A stretch of 64,000 bases of DNA. Source: Panicum virgatum. Lineage: Eukaryota > Streptophyta > Magnoliopsida > Poales > Poaceae. Each line of letters starts with the position of its first letter. Within the stretch, counting starts at the first letter, position 1. The stretch covers positions 4,570,531-4,634,530 of the forward strand of contig NC_053136.1 in the NCBI RefSeq assembly GCF_016808335.1. The letters run 5' to 3'. Under the pieces are notes generated by a model. It was not told the origin of the DNA, did no database searches, and saw nothing but the letters and a program-made list of their open reading frames with translations. The position numbers were made by a program, and so were the translations under genes. Of this stretch, positions 1 to 11,471 are shown in pieces.

Positions 1-1
1 T

Positions 2-652
2 GCCTTTGCCGAATCTTACAAGATTAAATTGCTCAATTCATCTCCATATTATGCTCAGGCCAATGGGCAAGCCGAGTCTAGTAATAAGATTTTGATCAAA
101 CTTGTCAAGAAGAAGATAGAAGAAAATCCTAGGAGATGGCATGAAGTGTTATCCGAAGCGTTATGGGCTCATCGTATATCTAGACATGGTGCTACTAAGG
201 TTACTCCTTTTGAGCTTATGTATGGTCAAGAGGCCGTTTTACCTGTTGAGGTAAATCTGGACGCATATAGATTAGCAAAACAGAATGACCTCTCCGCTGT
301 TGATTATCATGATATGATGATGGATAATATTGATGAGATAACCGATAAGCGTTTGAAGGCTTTGAAGGAAATTGAGAAGGACAAGCTTCGGGTGGCTAGG
401 GCCTACAATAAGAAGGTAAAACTTAAGTCTTTTCAGGTTGGAGATTTAGTTTGGAAGACAATTTTGCCTCTTGGGATGAAAAGCAACAAGTTTGGCAAAT
501 GGTCGCCAAGTTGGGAGGGTCCCTACAAGATTATCAAGGTTATCTCCGGTAATTCATATATGATGGAGACGTTGCAAGGTGAGCGTCTACCTAGAGCTAT
601 CAACGGGAGATACTTGAAGAAATTTTATCCTAGCATATGGCAAAGTGCATGA
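2..652 (+). CDS. Ty3/Tat retrotransposon polyprotein, integrase C-terminal part (5' end outside window)
   Basis: The frame is open from the first bases of the window to the TGA at 650-652, so this is the tail of a longer pol reading frame. The first residues are the end of the integrase catalytic core (the NGQAE block followed by the long helix with WHEVLSEALWAHR). The last ~70 residues form a GPY/F-type module (DLVWK, then GKWSPSWEGPYKI, then NGRYLKKFYPS) that binds DNA during integration. The wording of these blocks is typical of the Tat lineage (RIRE2-like) of plant Ty3 elements. The frame shown has no stop or frameshift, so this copy may be fairly young. A polypurine tract and an LTR follow directly, which fixes the orientation. 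Confidence 0.93.
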   Translation, partial: AFAESYKIKLLNSSPYYAQANGQAESSNKILIKLVKKKIEENPRRWHEVLSEALWAHRISRHGATKVTPFELMYGQEAVLPVEVNLDAYRLAKQNDLSAVDYHDMMMDNIDEITDKRLKALKEIEKDKLRVARAYNKKVKLKSFQVGDLVWKTILPLGMKSNKFGKWSPSWEGPYKIIKVISGNSYMMETLQGERLPRAINGRYLKKFYPSIWQSA

Positions 653-786
653 AGACAAAGACGGCCGGTATTGTATATCGCCCTTAGTTTTGTTTTTTAG
701 AGTTGTATGTCCTGTGTAAAACATATACATCAAGATAGTTCTTGTTTTTTGGCTTGTGAAACTCACCAAAAAGCAGGGGGGGCATA

Positions 787-1314
787 TGTTGACAGCCAAA
801 TTTGACATCTGCTGAGGTCGACTGGTCTGACCGGTCGGGCCGACCAGTCAGACCGGTCAGGTCTGTACAGTCCGAGTAGAATTAGATTTTTTGTAAAGAG
901 TCCTCATGTAATCCTACTCGTGAATGGGTACGTCTTCCCCGGCCTATAAATATAAAGGCTAAGGCCGATTGAGGTTATTCCCAATCGAATCAATACAAAA
1001 AATCGCATTACTTTTATCTCTTAAACCCTAGCCTTTTCCAACCCTAGATTGCTTTCTTCCTTCGTCCCGGCGGCGTTTGAAGACGTTCTGAGTGCCCTGC
1101 CGACCTCAGAGCAATCCTACAATCACGAGCTCCGACGGGGTCCCTCCCGAGCTCGTTGTTCTAGGTTTCCAGCGAGCCTCTGCCTGCACCGGTTAGACCG
1201 GTCGGCGAAACCGGTCAGACCGGTCCGCCCAGGGTTTCGCAGGTGTTGATCGTTTTGACGATGTTCGCGTGTTCTAGCGCATTCGAGTGTGTTGGCGCGA
1301 TTTTGTGTCTAACA
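787..1314 (+). mobile_element. 3' LTR of the Tat/RIRE2-like element
   Basis: The 528-bp LTR starts TGTTGACAGCC right after a polypurine tract (about 768-784, A/G only with a run of seven G) and ends TGTCTAACA. A TATA box lies inside. Two clusters of ACCGGT-type repeats occur at about 821-862 and 1188-1225. The 5' LTR lies outside the window, so the target duplication cannot be checked. Confidence 0.85.
945..956 (+). promoter_or_regulatory. TATA box of the Tat-like LTR
   Basis: TATAAATATAAA in a moderately GC-rich context in the middle of the LTR, in the position expected for the U3/R boundary promoter. Confidence 0.6.
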
Positions 1315-2089
1315 TCTTGTTAAGTGAAAGAAATAGTACACAAGTAGGTAAGTACATTTGCCAGATAGTAGTATACAAAATCTACAGAGATAAACACAAA
1401 TCTATAATTTAAGCTGCTCCTTCTATGAATTGTAGAATCCTTTGTGCTTTTATCCCGTCTCCATTTGGAACAGATTAATCTGGATTCGGAGGGAAGTAAC
1501 AATATCAGATTAGACCTCAAACTGATCTGCAGAGAATGAAGTAATTGGAATAAGAGATTCGGGAGAAGAGGTAGAAAAAATATTGTATTAGATTATAATA
1601 ATATGCATACGAAAGCTGCTCTCACCATTCAAGATACGCGTACCCATGTCCCATCTATATAACATGACGCAAGCACCTAGATCTCAATTCTCAAATGCCC
1701 TTGTCTCCCATATGTATCTATGCATGACGCTCCTCTCGAACGAGACATCCGGCCAACCGACTGCATCTGCAGACTAGTAATTAATGAGGAAAGTGATGCA
1801 GATCAGACTTCCGATTCCTGATGCAGTGAGGCTAGAATTGGATACCTGCAGTTGCAGTGAAAGCAGTGGACGTCGTCCTCCTTGCAATGATGGCGCCGGC
1901 TCCCGCTACAACGATACTGCTCGGTCGATTTTCAATATGCACGAGCGGCGGCGGCGGCCAGATCTGTAATCGTAGCTTGGTTGTTTGTCTTGCGCGGTGG
2001 CTTTCAGATCTGTAATGTGTTAATAACTAAGAGAGGGTCAGTGGTAACCACCACATTTTATCCTCGACGTGGGCATTGGGCTTATCCTG
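1315..2089. other. Intergenic or decayed sequence
   Basis: Only short meaningless reading frames occur here. I recognise no protein domain, RNA gene or clear repeat boundary. It is the left flank of the CACTA-like remnant. Confidence 0.5.
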
Positions 2090-2331
2090 GAGTCTGCTAC
2101 CTAGTTACCAACGGGGATACAGGAGGAAGAACCGTCGGCCAATTCTAACCATTGCCGACCGTATTATTATAACCGTTGGTTATCATGGAAACAGTTGGCC
2201 ATTTTATCAAATTTCCAAGGGTACTTTGTTGCACAGTCGGCCAATACCAAACCATCGGCAAATAATAGGGTTCCCGAGGGGTGCTCGGCAAATTCACAGA
2301 ACTCTCGCCTAAAGTTAGGATCCTAGTAGTG
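2090..2331. mobile_element. CACTA-type transposon end (remnant)
   Basis: Read on the minus strand the segment begins CACTACTAGG and is followed by repeated short motifs with GCCGA/TCGGC cores (for example around 2130, 2235, 2265 and 2285). These resemble the sub-terminal transposase-binding repeats of grass CACTA elements. The opposite CACTA end was not found, so this is a fragment or an element later interrupted. Confidence 0.45.
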
Positions 2332-5116
2332 TAGTCGCCGGAAACCGGCCGGCGCCACCCCCTGTCGCCCTCCTCTGTTTCCAGTCCGGCCATGGACCTG
2401 GATGCAAGGAAGTAAAAGATTCCACGGGCTAGTTTGCAAATTATACATGAGCTCATGCTGTGAAATTTGAAAATACATAACAATTGATAGAAAAATCATA
2501 AAAATGCAAATCCAACTGTTCTGTAATCCTTTGACAAACTCTACAACTTTCATTACATGCACATACTCAGATTTTGCTTAGTTTTTAATCTAGGATAAAG
2601 ATTAGAAATAATAGCTCATAATTATTCTAGGAGTTGTATACATGACCTGCATATGATTTTTGGACAGCAGCTGTGTACCTGAAAGTTGAACCCTGTGCAA
2701 AATTTGTAGGCTCAGAAGATAAGTGTAGCTATGGATTTTTATTAGATCTTGTTCTAGGCTAGGAATAAATACTGTAATTTGCTCTTGATGCTTTACTTGG
2801 TATTTTCAAATAAAACTCTTCCAGTATGCTTTAGATGCTAAATGAACAATAGGGTAAAAGTTTAGGAGCCATCACAACTCTCGCTTTGGCTTTGATTTAA
2901 ATCCATGGTTAATAGTGCTATCTCCTGATAAATAGTTCTGGTACTTGGAAAATTACGAAACTTTTACCGGTTGCTATATTTGAGTAGATAAACCTGCAGG
3001 AAAAATTTGAAGGTCAACTACCTAGTATAAGCAGAGATAATTTTTAGCTCATGTTATTCCTATGTCTAGATTTTTATTTTTGCACTAGTCATTATACTAC
3101 ATATTTGTAGATGAAAGTTGCACGGAATCATATCCTAGTTGTGTAGATGCTCCACAAAAAGTTTAGGGTTTATTACTTAACAGAATCTTAGTAGAATGGT
3201 CTGCATAAATTAATCTTGATCTATGCCACTATAACTTGATTTATTTTTGATGCCCTGTGTAGTGCTCCTTTAAATTTGAAAAGTGTACAATAGGCTCATC
3301 ATCGGGTCATCAACACTCAGTTAAAATTTCATTACCAGTGCTTGTATGATTCGACCTGTACAATTTAATCTTGTGATGTGGTTTTACATGACTTAGCAAG
3401 ATTTTGAAACTCACTCCTAGTTCCTTTATGAACTAAATTGTGTTAAATTATTACTCTATAAATGACTGCCCAGGAAATGTTAATTAAGAAGTTTCACATC
3501 CAAACTCACTTTAGGTGGACTCCAACTTTATCGTGAAGGAAAAATAATAACACCTAAATCGCTAAGCAACTTGGAACTTTGCATTCATACATATGCATTG
3601 TCGCATTCCAGTTAGGTACGATAGATGAACCACGTGAAGGATGTGACGTTGGAGCCGAGCCAGAAGATAGTGAAAGATGGACACATCTAGAAGATGGATG
3701 GATGGATCCCGATGTGCACGACCGAAGGAAGATGCTCGCCGAGCAATGATCGTCTAACTAACACTAAACTAGTGTTAATCCCAGGCAAGCCACAGAGCAT
3801 GTCCTATCTATTTTAAATTTATGCAACTTATTTTCCGATCTACTTGCGCATTTAAGTTTAAAGGAGTTGCTTGGAACCTTAGCTGCATGATTCCTAGGTA
3901 CCTATGCTTGAACACTAGTATATGTAGGTCGCTAGATGGCTAGGCTAATGGTTCGGTAGAAGTCGAGTGATTTCCCGTCACTCGCGAGAATTATAGGAGT
4001 TGAATGTTTACTACATACTGCATCTATAAGGTTCACGGGCGGGGTTATGGTGCTTGTGATACCCCGTCTGTTTAGTGAAAATGGATAAGGCCGCAGTATG
4101 TGGTAGTGGTGGTTAAGCTTTTGAACGTACTAACCACATGCCGAGAAATATGGTAATCGGTAAACTTAAGTACTGGATTGCACCGAGGCCGGAACATACC
4201 TCCCCACCGTCTTTCAACGTTGTTCTCATGCGGCCACATGCGGGTGCAAGGAGGCTCACGACCCGGCGTCGTACCGTGGCGTGGATTCTTGTAGTCGAGC
4301 GTGGTGGGCCTGTTCCGTGAAGCGGGAATTGAAGGGAAAAGTCGCGTGGGCGAAGCGAGACGTCGATCCCCATGCGTGTGTGTTAGGTCTGCTTGGCCAG
4401 GTTAACAACTTCGATTCGAATCGTCCGCTTCTCATGGTTTGGGACTGCTTAACCCTTTTGCCACATAGAGTAAGAAGTGAAAGATGATGATGATGATGAT
4501 GATGATGAATATGGTTGGTTGGATGATGAAATATAATTGTTTCCACCATGTATGCTATTGGATAGATGCTCACCTAAAATGGCTAATTGAACTAGAACCT
4601 GAAAGCTAAAACCTGCAATTAAGGATCTACTCTTACAGCTTTTCGGCAAACCAAACCCCTCAAGCCAAAAGCCTTGCATGTCTAGATAAAGGGCTAAGTA
4701 TACCCTTAGTCGGGTAAGCCTTACTGAGTATTAGTATACTCAGTCTTGCTTGTGGCTTTGTTTTTCAGGTGGTACATATGAGATTATGGTGGATGACATC
4801 ATGTACGGGCTTCATCATGACGTCTGGTTCCGTCGCTAGACTATCATTCGTTTTTCGTCAAACTTGAACTCTGTTATACTTTTATGAATTCAAACTCGGT
4901 TTGTAATAATAATTCAGTTTTATACTCTATACAGTAAAATTTGCGGAATGTTGTATTCTCTGAACTGCTTTGTCGATCTTGTTTCAAGTGGTTTAATCGG
5001 GATTTTACCCGACAGCACTGCCGGATTACTCCGTTTTAAGTGTGTGTTAACCCTGGTTGCCGTTTCGGAGATAGTTAGCGCACTTAAGCAGGATTAATTT
5101 AGGCGGGACTGCCACA
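2330..5116 (+). mobile_element. Element D: long (about 2.8 kb) LTR of a decayed LTR retrotransposon
   Basis: The 3' boundary is secure. The sequence ends GACTGCCACA at 5116 and is followed two bases later by an initiator tRNA-Met primer-binding site. The 5' boundary is an estimate, chosen because it starts TG and gives a length close to that of the related solo LTR C (2.7 kb). Blocks around 3875-4200 and 4640-4760 align with element C around 13850-14250 and 14713-14748/17952-18020, so both belong to one long-LTR family. The LTR has no meaningful reading frame. Confidence 0.65.
4483..4508. repeat. (GAT)n microsatellite
   Basis: About nine GAT units in a row inside the LTR of element D. It encodes a spurious His/Ser run on the minus strand. 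Confidence 0.9.
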
Positions 5117-5118
5117 GC

Positions 5119-5130
5119 TGGTATCAGAGC
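5119..5130 (+). other. Primer-binding site (initiator tRNA-Met) of element D
   Basis: TGGTATCAGAGC is complementary to the 3' end of plant initiator tRNA-Met, the usual primer of plant LTR retrotransposons. It lies two bases downstream of the LTR end. Confidence 0.85.
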
Positions 5131-5412
5131 TGCAAAGCATACTTCATGGAGGGCAACATACCTTAAAAATCTGGTTTCTTAAAAACTTGACCACAAAAAT
5201 CGCATTTGCAAATGCGTTGGTTCGTTAAGGATTGTGCATAGTTCGTAAAGCCCTAGGGGAATTATGGGAGTATTGTTTGGTGGCTATTTACTTATGGTTT
5301 ATTTATATCTGACTTCCAGCATTTTACATTTCTGTCAAATCTTACTTTTGTGCACAATCAACCCTTAATTTCTGTAACGACGCACCTACGCTAAGGTAAG
5401 AAGGTAAGGATC

Positions 5413-5668
5413 CTCAGCCAGCCGAGGGAGTCTGACCTTCCCGTCGGTGATGCGAGCCGAACGCTGCCCTCAAGCAGTGGCTTACTTGAGGTGCTGCCAA
5501 TATACCAACTATCGGTTGACTATATTGGGAGTAAAGTATACTCAGTCAGCTGAGGGAGTCTGAGCTTCCCGTCGGTGATGCGAACCGAACGCTGTGCTCA
5601 AGCAGTGGCCTACTTGAGCTGCTGCCAATATACCGACCATCAGTCGATTATATTGGGAGTAAAGGAAC
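5413..5668 (+). repeat. Tandem duplication, two 128-bp units
   Basis: Unit 1 (5413-5540) and unit 2 (5541-5668) align end to end with scattered substitutions. Both carry CCGTCGGTGATGCGA, CGAACGCTG and CAATATACC blocks. It lies in the leader just after the PBS of element D. Confidence 0.9.
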
Positions 5669-7622
5669 TCGTGAATACGCTATCTCGGTGGCGTATGTTA
5701 ACATTGGCCATACGGAGGAAAATTGTATGGTTGCCGTTTCTATAGTGACCGGTAATGTATGTGGACGCTTTCATGAGTGCTGGCATGAAAAGTTCAATGG
5801 AAATTGACAATATATATATATATGTATTGTCAATTTTCTGCAGGTACGCTAACCACGATTGCAAAAGTTAAGAACGAATAGAATTCGGCTAGTTATATAT
5901 AGGAAGAGACGTAAATTGTGCCGTGCCACCGGCTCTAACCTCGTAAGTCCAAAGCTATTTGGCAGTTGTTTTGTTTTGTGAGGACGTATAGAACGTGCAT
6001 GCATCATGGCATATCATGGTTTGGTTGATCGCCTTGCTTGTTATGTTGTTTTACTAAAATGTCTTGCTTTTACCTGAATGTCCTCCTAGGTTTTCTATTG
6101 TAGTAGTGTGACCGACGTAATCTATTAGTCTGATCTTGAGTTGAGAAGGTCTTTTGTAAGTTAGTGGCTTTGGGTCTTGCGTGAACCTTACCGTTGATCT
6201 TAACCTGTCAATCAATCTAACCCTTGATCCATGCCTTGAATCTATTCCAACAAAATCCTTGTTGCTTTTCCTTTCATGACTAAGCCTTGGTTTTTGTCAA
6301 TAAAGTCCTTCGATTCATCATTCAATGATCGGTCTATCTTTTCTTGATGTTGTAATCTATATTGCTGGCTACCTTGATTCCAACATTTAAAAATTTGTAT
6401 TTTCATTCTTGTTCAGTTAATTTTGGATAAATTAAAAAGATTCATGATAATAATAACTTTTGGAAATACAGTCCTTGATATAACAATTATGCATCACATC
6501 ATTTCATGTCATTGGTCAATGCATGGTGTTGCATCGTCATCGGGAATCCGTAGATTGCTTAACGGGAATGTGTCCGAGTATAACATCGTGGGTTGTCTTC
6601 AGTTCCCTCTAACCTATCTTGCGGTTGCTGGCATGGGTTGCTGCTCTTGATTTCTCTTGTGGTGGTGTTTAGTCATGTGACCTTGATGCCGCGACGGAAC
6701 CTAGACTCTTGTGTGCGCTGTAACCACATGATTGAGCTACTAGGAGCGCGCTGGTGTCTATGTATGTGTGACGTAACTCACTGCAATCCCCTTCTATGTA
6801 ACCCTTAAGTGTCCTAACTTTTTGTCCTTTCTCAAAAGTATAGAGCTAACAAGGTGTTAGTCATGAGAGAATGGTCATGAGGTGTGAATCATGTGCATCA
6901 ACTCATGTGTGTACGCATCATACTTTATGCCTCTCCTACATGCATACGTCAAAGAACATTGTCATCATTGCATCATGATGTCTGCATCATTGGTCCAGCA
7001 TCATGGCATTTGCATCATGTCATATTCACCATTTCATTCGCATGGAAAATTCCATCATTGTATTGCACTAGCATTGCAATCATACATCTCAAGAGTGCAT
7101 CACTATCATGGTTATCGAGCATATGTATCTCGTATCATACCATTTAATTGAAACAATAGTTTGAGCAAGAATGTCCTTGACCAAAAACTCACTTTGATAT
7201 CTTTTCTATCTAGATTCACCACCAGATTGAGAAATTGTTTCTTCCAGGACTTAGATCCTCTCTTCTATGCAAAATCCTGCTATATGTTAGTACTAGAATA
7301 GTCCACCGGTCCTTTACAGCCGTCTTTGATGGTGATTGTGTTCACATATATTATCCACAGACTCTTGCTGCAAAAACTGAAGCCCTGGAGCTTTTTAGTG
7401 TGGAAAAACAATTGATTAGTTCACACAGTGGCACGATTAATCTCTACCACTCATATACCATACCTTGTATTTGGATCACCTCTTTGCTATCCATTTTTTC
7501 ATAATGCTCGTCCATACATTATTTCTCTATACTACCCGGGAGATTATGGTTAGAGATATGTTCGGTAGTGGTGTTATTAGTAACGACCGGCAATGCTACA
7601 ACGAAAACGAGGGCCTTATATG

Positions 7623-7933
7623 GGTCTACTCTTACTGCTTTTCGGCAAACCAAACCCCTCAAGCCAAAAGCCTTACATGTCTAGATAAAGGGCTAAGTAT
7701 ACCCTTAGTCGGGTAAGCCTTGATGAGTATTAGTATACTCAGCCTTACTTGTGGCTTTGTTTTTCAGGTGGTACATCTGAGATAATGGTGGATGACGTCA
7801 TGTACGGGCTTCATCATGACGTCTGGTTTCGTCGCTAGACTATCGTTCATTTTTCGTCAAACTTGAACTCTGTTATACTTTTATGAATTTAAACTCGGTT
7901 TGTAATAATAATTCAGTTTTATACTCTGTACAG
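7623..7933 (+). mobile_element. Element D 3' LTR remnant, truncated on both sides
   Basis: It matches the 5' LTR copy at about 4626-4934 almost base for base (TCTACTCTTA through TATACAG). The first ~2.3 kb of the LTR and the last 182 bp are missing. The right break at 7933/7934 joins directly to the truncated LTR of element E. Confidence 0.85.
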
Positions 7934-9143
7934 CAACTCGTTTCCTATCTTGTCTTGGGCTTTGTAACACCCTAAAAACTCACTAAATTAAATCGTGCGC
8001 TAAAACCGTTTTTCGTCGTTGAGCTCGACCCCACCTTAAACCCCGAACCCTAATTCCCAGGGTTTCTCCTGAACAACCCGACACCCGAATTCAATTCACG
8101 TCCCATCTTTTTTTTCCATCCAGCGCGACGCGCCGCGTCCGGCCGCCGCAAATCTCGCCCCTCTTTTTCCCTCTCTCCTTTTTTCCTCCCTCCCCTCCTG
8201 GCCGCGTGCCCCATCTCCCGTGGCCCGCTCGCGCGTGACGACGCCACGCGTGGCCGACCGCGGCCGCGGTCGCCGCTGGCGCGCACCGCCCCCCTCCTTC
8301 TCCTTTCCCTCTTTCCCTTTTCCCCATTTTCTTTTTCTTCATTTCTTTTTCCTATTTTTTCCTTTTTCCTTCACCCTTTTCCTTTTTCCCTTTTTCTTTC
8401 TTTTCCTTTCTTCCTTCTCCTCTCTTCCTTTCTTCCCCATCACGCGCCTGAGCCGCTCCCCACCCCGGCCGTGCACCCCGTTCGCGCACACCGCCCGGCT
8501 CGGCCCCGACCTCACCACGCTGCAGAGCCGCGTTCACGCACGCGACACCGGCCCCGAACGCCGCTCAGCCGCCGGCCGCCCGCGCGCACACCCCGACCCA
8601 CCGCCGCCCGCGCTTGCGCACGGACATGCGCACCACGACGCACCAAGCACTGCGCGCGCCCACGCCACGCCACGGCCTTGCTCGCACGCGCACCCGGCGC
8701 GCCGAACCGAGCCACGTGCATGCGCACCGCGTGCCCGCGCCGCACGCCATGCCGCTCGCCGCTGCCACGCCCCCGTGCCCGCACTGCCCGCCGGACCGCG
8801 CCAGCGCCACTCCCCTGAGCCGCTCGCCGTCTCGGCGTGCGCACACCCGCGTGGCCACGCCGCTCGCTGGCCGCCCCGGCCCCGCTCGCCGCTGAGCCAC
8901 GTGCTCGCCTGACCACGGCGCGTCGCCCGCCGCTGCCCCGCTCCGAGCGGCATTACTCGCCGCCTCGCCGCCTGCGCCACCGCCCTGTGCTCGCCGCTGC
9001 CGCTCGAGTCCCGTCACCCCTGCACCGCCTCGCCGCCCGTGCACCACTCCACGACACGCAAGACCGGCCGGGCGCCATTAATGGTCGCCGCGGACCTCGC
9101 GAAGCCGGCCACCTACCTCCACCACCCCACCGACCTATTTGGG

Positions 9144-9153
9144 CTATAAAAGG
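9144..9153 (+). promoter_or_regulatory. TATA box in solo LTR A
   Basis: CTATAAAAGG in a GC-rich setting. The equivalent box in copy B (TTATAAAGGA, 15635-15644) lies at the same relative place and both are followed by a CGGCGCCGCTCCTCC block. A donor-like GAG/GTGACC follows at about 9300. This is consistent with a long-LTR promoter. Confidence 0.65.
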
Positions 9154-9890
9154 CCCCCACCGGCGCCGCTCCTCCACACCCAAGCCTCCCCGGCCACCAC
9201 CGCCTCCCCTCCCCAGTGCCAGCGCCGCCGCCGCACTCTGATTAGCACCGCTGCCACCGGCCCGCGTTGCCCCGCTCCCTCGCAGCACCCCGAGCCGAGG
9301 TGACCTGGGGAATCGATCTCCCGCACACCCGAGCCCCTTTCCCCTCCTCTCCGCCACTCCCCGAGGCCCAGGGCCGCCGGAATCGGCATCGCCGACGCCC
9401 TAGGCCGCCTCCCCTGCTCTGCGGGATGGAGGAAGGGGAAGGAAAGGGCATTTAGCCCAAAAGCCCCTCCCCTTTCCTTTAGTTCTTAAAGAGCCCCTCC
9501 ACCATTATGTTTCTTTCAAATAAAACCCCTTCTTTTATTATTTTTCCTCCACCGTATACAAACATTTTTAAATAGAGCCCTGCCCTTTTTCAAAATGACC
9601 CAGATATGTCCAAAAAAATTTTAACCAGGCCCCTACCTCCTCAAGGTTAATTACAACTAGGTCCCTGACCCCTTACCCGACCCCGAACCTTTACTAAACC
9701 TATTATTTCATGAACCAAACGACCTCTGATCAAACCGAAACTTTACCAAGTATCTCTTAACTCAGTTTCGGCCATGCCATTAGGAAACCACTCGAAAATA
9801 TTACTTCGTGCTCCATATCTTATGTGTTCCCGATTCGAGCTTAACGATAGATCTTTGTATTGATTGGATGCTTGTTTGTGTGCGCTGTAG

Positions 9891-11132
9891 ACCACGGAGT
9901 GAACGAAGGAGAGCCCGTCAACGAGCAGTACTGTGAGCAGGAGAACGAGGACCCGTTCCGCGACCCCGAACCCGAAGGACAGGACCTCCCCGAAGGCTAC
10001 GAAGACGGCAAGTTCAATCCCATCCTTTGATGCATGTTTCTGTCCTAGTTTTTATAAACACAACCCAATGGCCTGCTTTATAAAATTGCATATGTTTTGC
10101 TTGCATGAAAACACGGTTGGATAGCCACCCCTTGATTTGTGATGACCATTCCTTGACCACCTAGATTAATATCTGATTTTGCTTGGACGTTAATCGATAT
10201 TAGAACGCTTAGGACTCTACTCATAATACGATTTATTTTATAAAGAAAATGTGTGCGTGTGGGATGGGATAAATGTGGTGTTTTTGTAAAGAAAGTTTAG
10301 ACGGGATGGATGGCATTTCTACGGATTTGCCATTTGGTGTGCTCGTGCCAATGTGGCAGGGCAAAGAAGGGAGATATCCATCTTGTCGTGTCTAAGGACC
10401 GAGTTGGTGTGTCATCTCACCTAACTCCACTATCGTGCAAACCACTCGACCGTTGAATGGGCAACGGCGTAGCATGAATCCCACTAGTTGGTGTGATAGC
10501 CATCAGGAGGGCTGAGAGCAACGGGTGACCAAGGAGAAGGGATATGCTCAGTGTGACTTATACCCCGGTTATACCTCAGAGTTAGGTCGATGACCCCTTG
10601 GTGAATCCCGTGATGGCTAGTCAGGCTTAGCTAAGGTGGGTAATGGCTATGTTGGGATCTACACCGACACGACGGTGTTCGAGTTGTGGTATCCTACTTG
10701 TGGGTAAAGTTGCACACCTCTGCAGAGTTAAAAGCTATTCGAATAGCCGTGCCCACGGTATTGGGCGAGTTACGGTGTGGTCACATAACTAGTGTTTCAT
10801 TGGGATGGGCTGGTGTGAGTTGTTTTGGAATTGTGTCCGGCAGTGGTGCCGTGTGCTATGACGGACGGGGAGTCCGGTAGCAGTTTAAAAACTTGAACTC
10901 TGTGTTACTACAAAAACTGATTTCTCAAAGGTTTTATGTTAAATAAACCCCTGCATAAAATATCATTTTTCTGCAAATTAAACTGTAACCTTATTCTTGA
11001 TTTACCTATGCATATTATTCTGATTTAACCCCTCCGTGGGTGTGGTTGGACTTGCTGAGTACGTTTGTACTCACCCCACTCTTACTTTTTATAGAAGAAG
11101 ACCCAGACTTCGTGCCAGACGACGCCGAGTAG
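9891..11132 (+). CDS. Acidic two-exon reading frame inside solo LTR A (no start codon found)
   Basis: Exon a (9891-10007) follows an acceptor-like CTGTAG and ends GAAGACG before GCAAGT, which would be a GC-type donor. Exon b (11095-11132) follows TTTTTATAG and ends at TAG. Spliced, the phases match and give a strongly acidic peptide of roughly 50 residues, starting with the GVNEGEPVNEQ block and ending DPDFVPDDAE. Unspliced, exon a reads through to a TGA at 10028-10030. The same two blocks and the same splice-like borders are kept in copy B, where exon a has an in-frame TAG. There is no ATG in either exon or in the leader after the TATA box, so this may be the tail of a former protein. I do not recognise the family. 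Confidence 0.4.
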
Positions 11133-11400
11133 GGTTATCGTTCTACACCCAACCTTGCCTGTGGACCGGCCCTGTTCGAGATGTTTTCGCTGTCGCAGTA
11201 CTCTGAGCCCGAGTTAGACCCCATGTGGGTTGCGGTCTGGTGTTATGTCGTAGCTTGGTTACTTATTATCATTATCTGTATCGAGTGTCCTCCAAGGTTT
11301 GTACGGTTTTGAACCATCTGATGTAATAAATGTGGCATCAGCCTCCTGGGACTGGTGTTTTGTATCACATTTAAGTCTTCTCTTATGAGGGGACGCTTCA

Positions 11401-11456
11401 GGCTTCCTGGCCTCTTGCTTGTCATCGGCCTATTCTCTGGTAGCTGATCCCTGACA
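11401..11456 (-). mobile_element. Element E 3' LTR, first part (continues at 7962-7934)
   Basis: Identical but for single-base differences to the matching part of the E 5' LTR at 19882-19937. It is split from its continuation by solo LTR A. The LTR is cut off after 80 bases at position 7934. Confidence 0.85.
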
Positions 11457-11471
11457 TTCTCCCCCTCTTAA
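11457..11471 (-). other. Polypurine tract of element E
   Basis: On the minus strand this is AAGAGGGGGAGAA directly before the LTR start TGTCAGGG. That is the expected primer for plus-strand DNA synthesis, and it confirms the element's minus orientation. Confidence 0.8.

Larger units (their letters stand above)
5117..7622 (+). mobile_element. Internal region of element D, non-coding or decayed
   Basis: This lies between the PBS and a 3' LTR remnant. No gag or pol motif is visible on either strand and all frames are short, so the element is either non-autonomous or heavily eroded. It contains a 128-bp tandem duplication (5413-5668), a small AT-rich hairpin at 5801-5836 and a CATCA-rich stretch near 6890-7060. 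Confidence 0.5.
7963..11400 (+). mobile_element. Solo LTR A (3438 bp) inserted in the 3' LTR of element E
   Basis: Starts TGTAACACCC and ends GACGCTTCA, and is flanked by a perfect 5-bp target duplication GGCTT (7958-7962 and 11401-11405). The empty site is seen in the other LTR of E at 19884-19888. No PBS, PPT or pol is present and the termini do not repeat internally, so it is a single long LTR left by recombination. It has a pyrimidine-rich stretch (8300-8440), a GC-rich core (8450-9420), a TATA box and two acidic coding exons. It aligns with element B along most of its length. Confidence 0.9.

Noticed and set aside
4256..4573. Minus-strand frame with a His run
   Set aside because: The run comes from the (GAT)n microsatellite; no domain and no conservation with the related LTR C.
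8220..9455. Long overlapping GC-rich frames on both strands
   Set aside because: They lie in the GC-rich core of solo LTR A, have Arg/Pro/Ala-rich text in every frame and are not kept in copy B.
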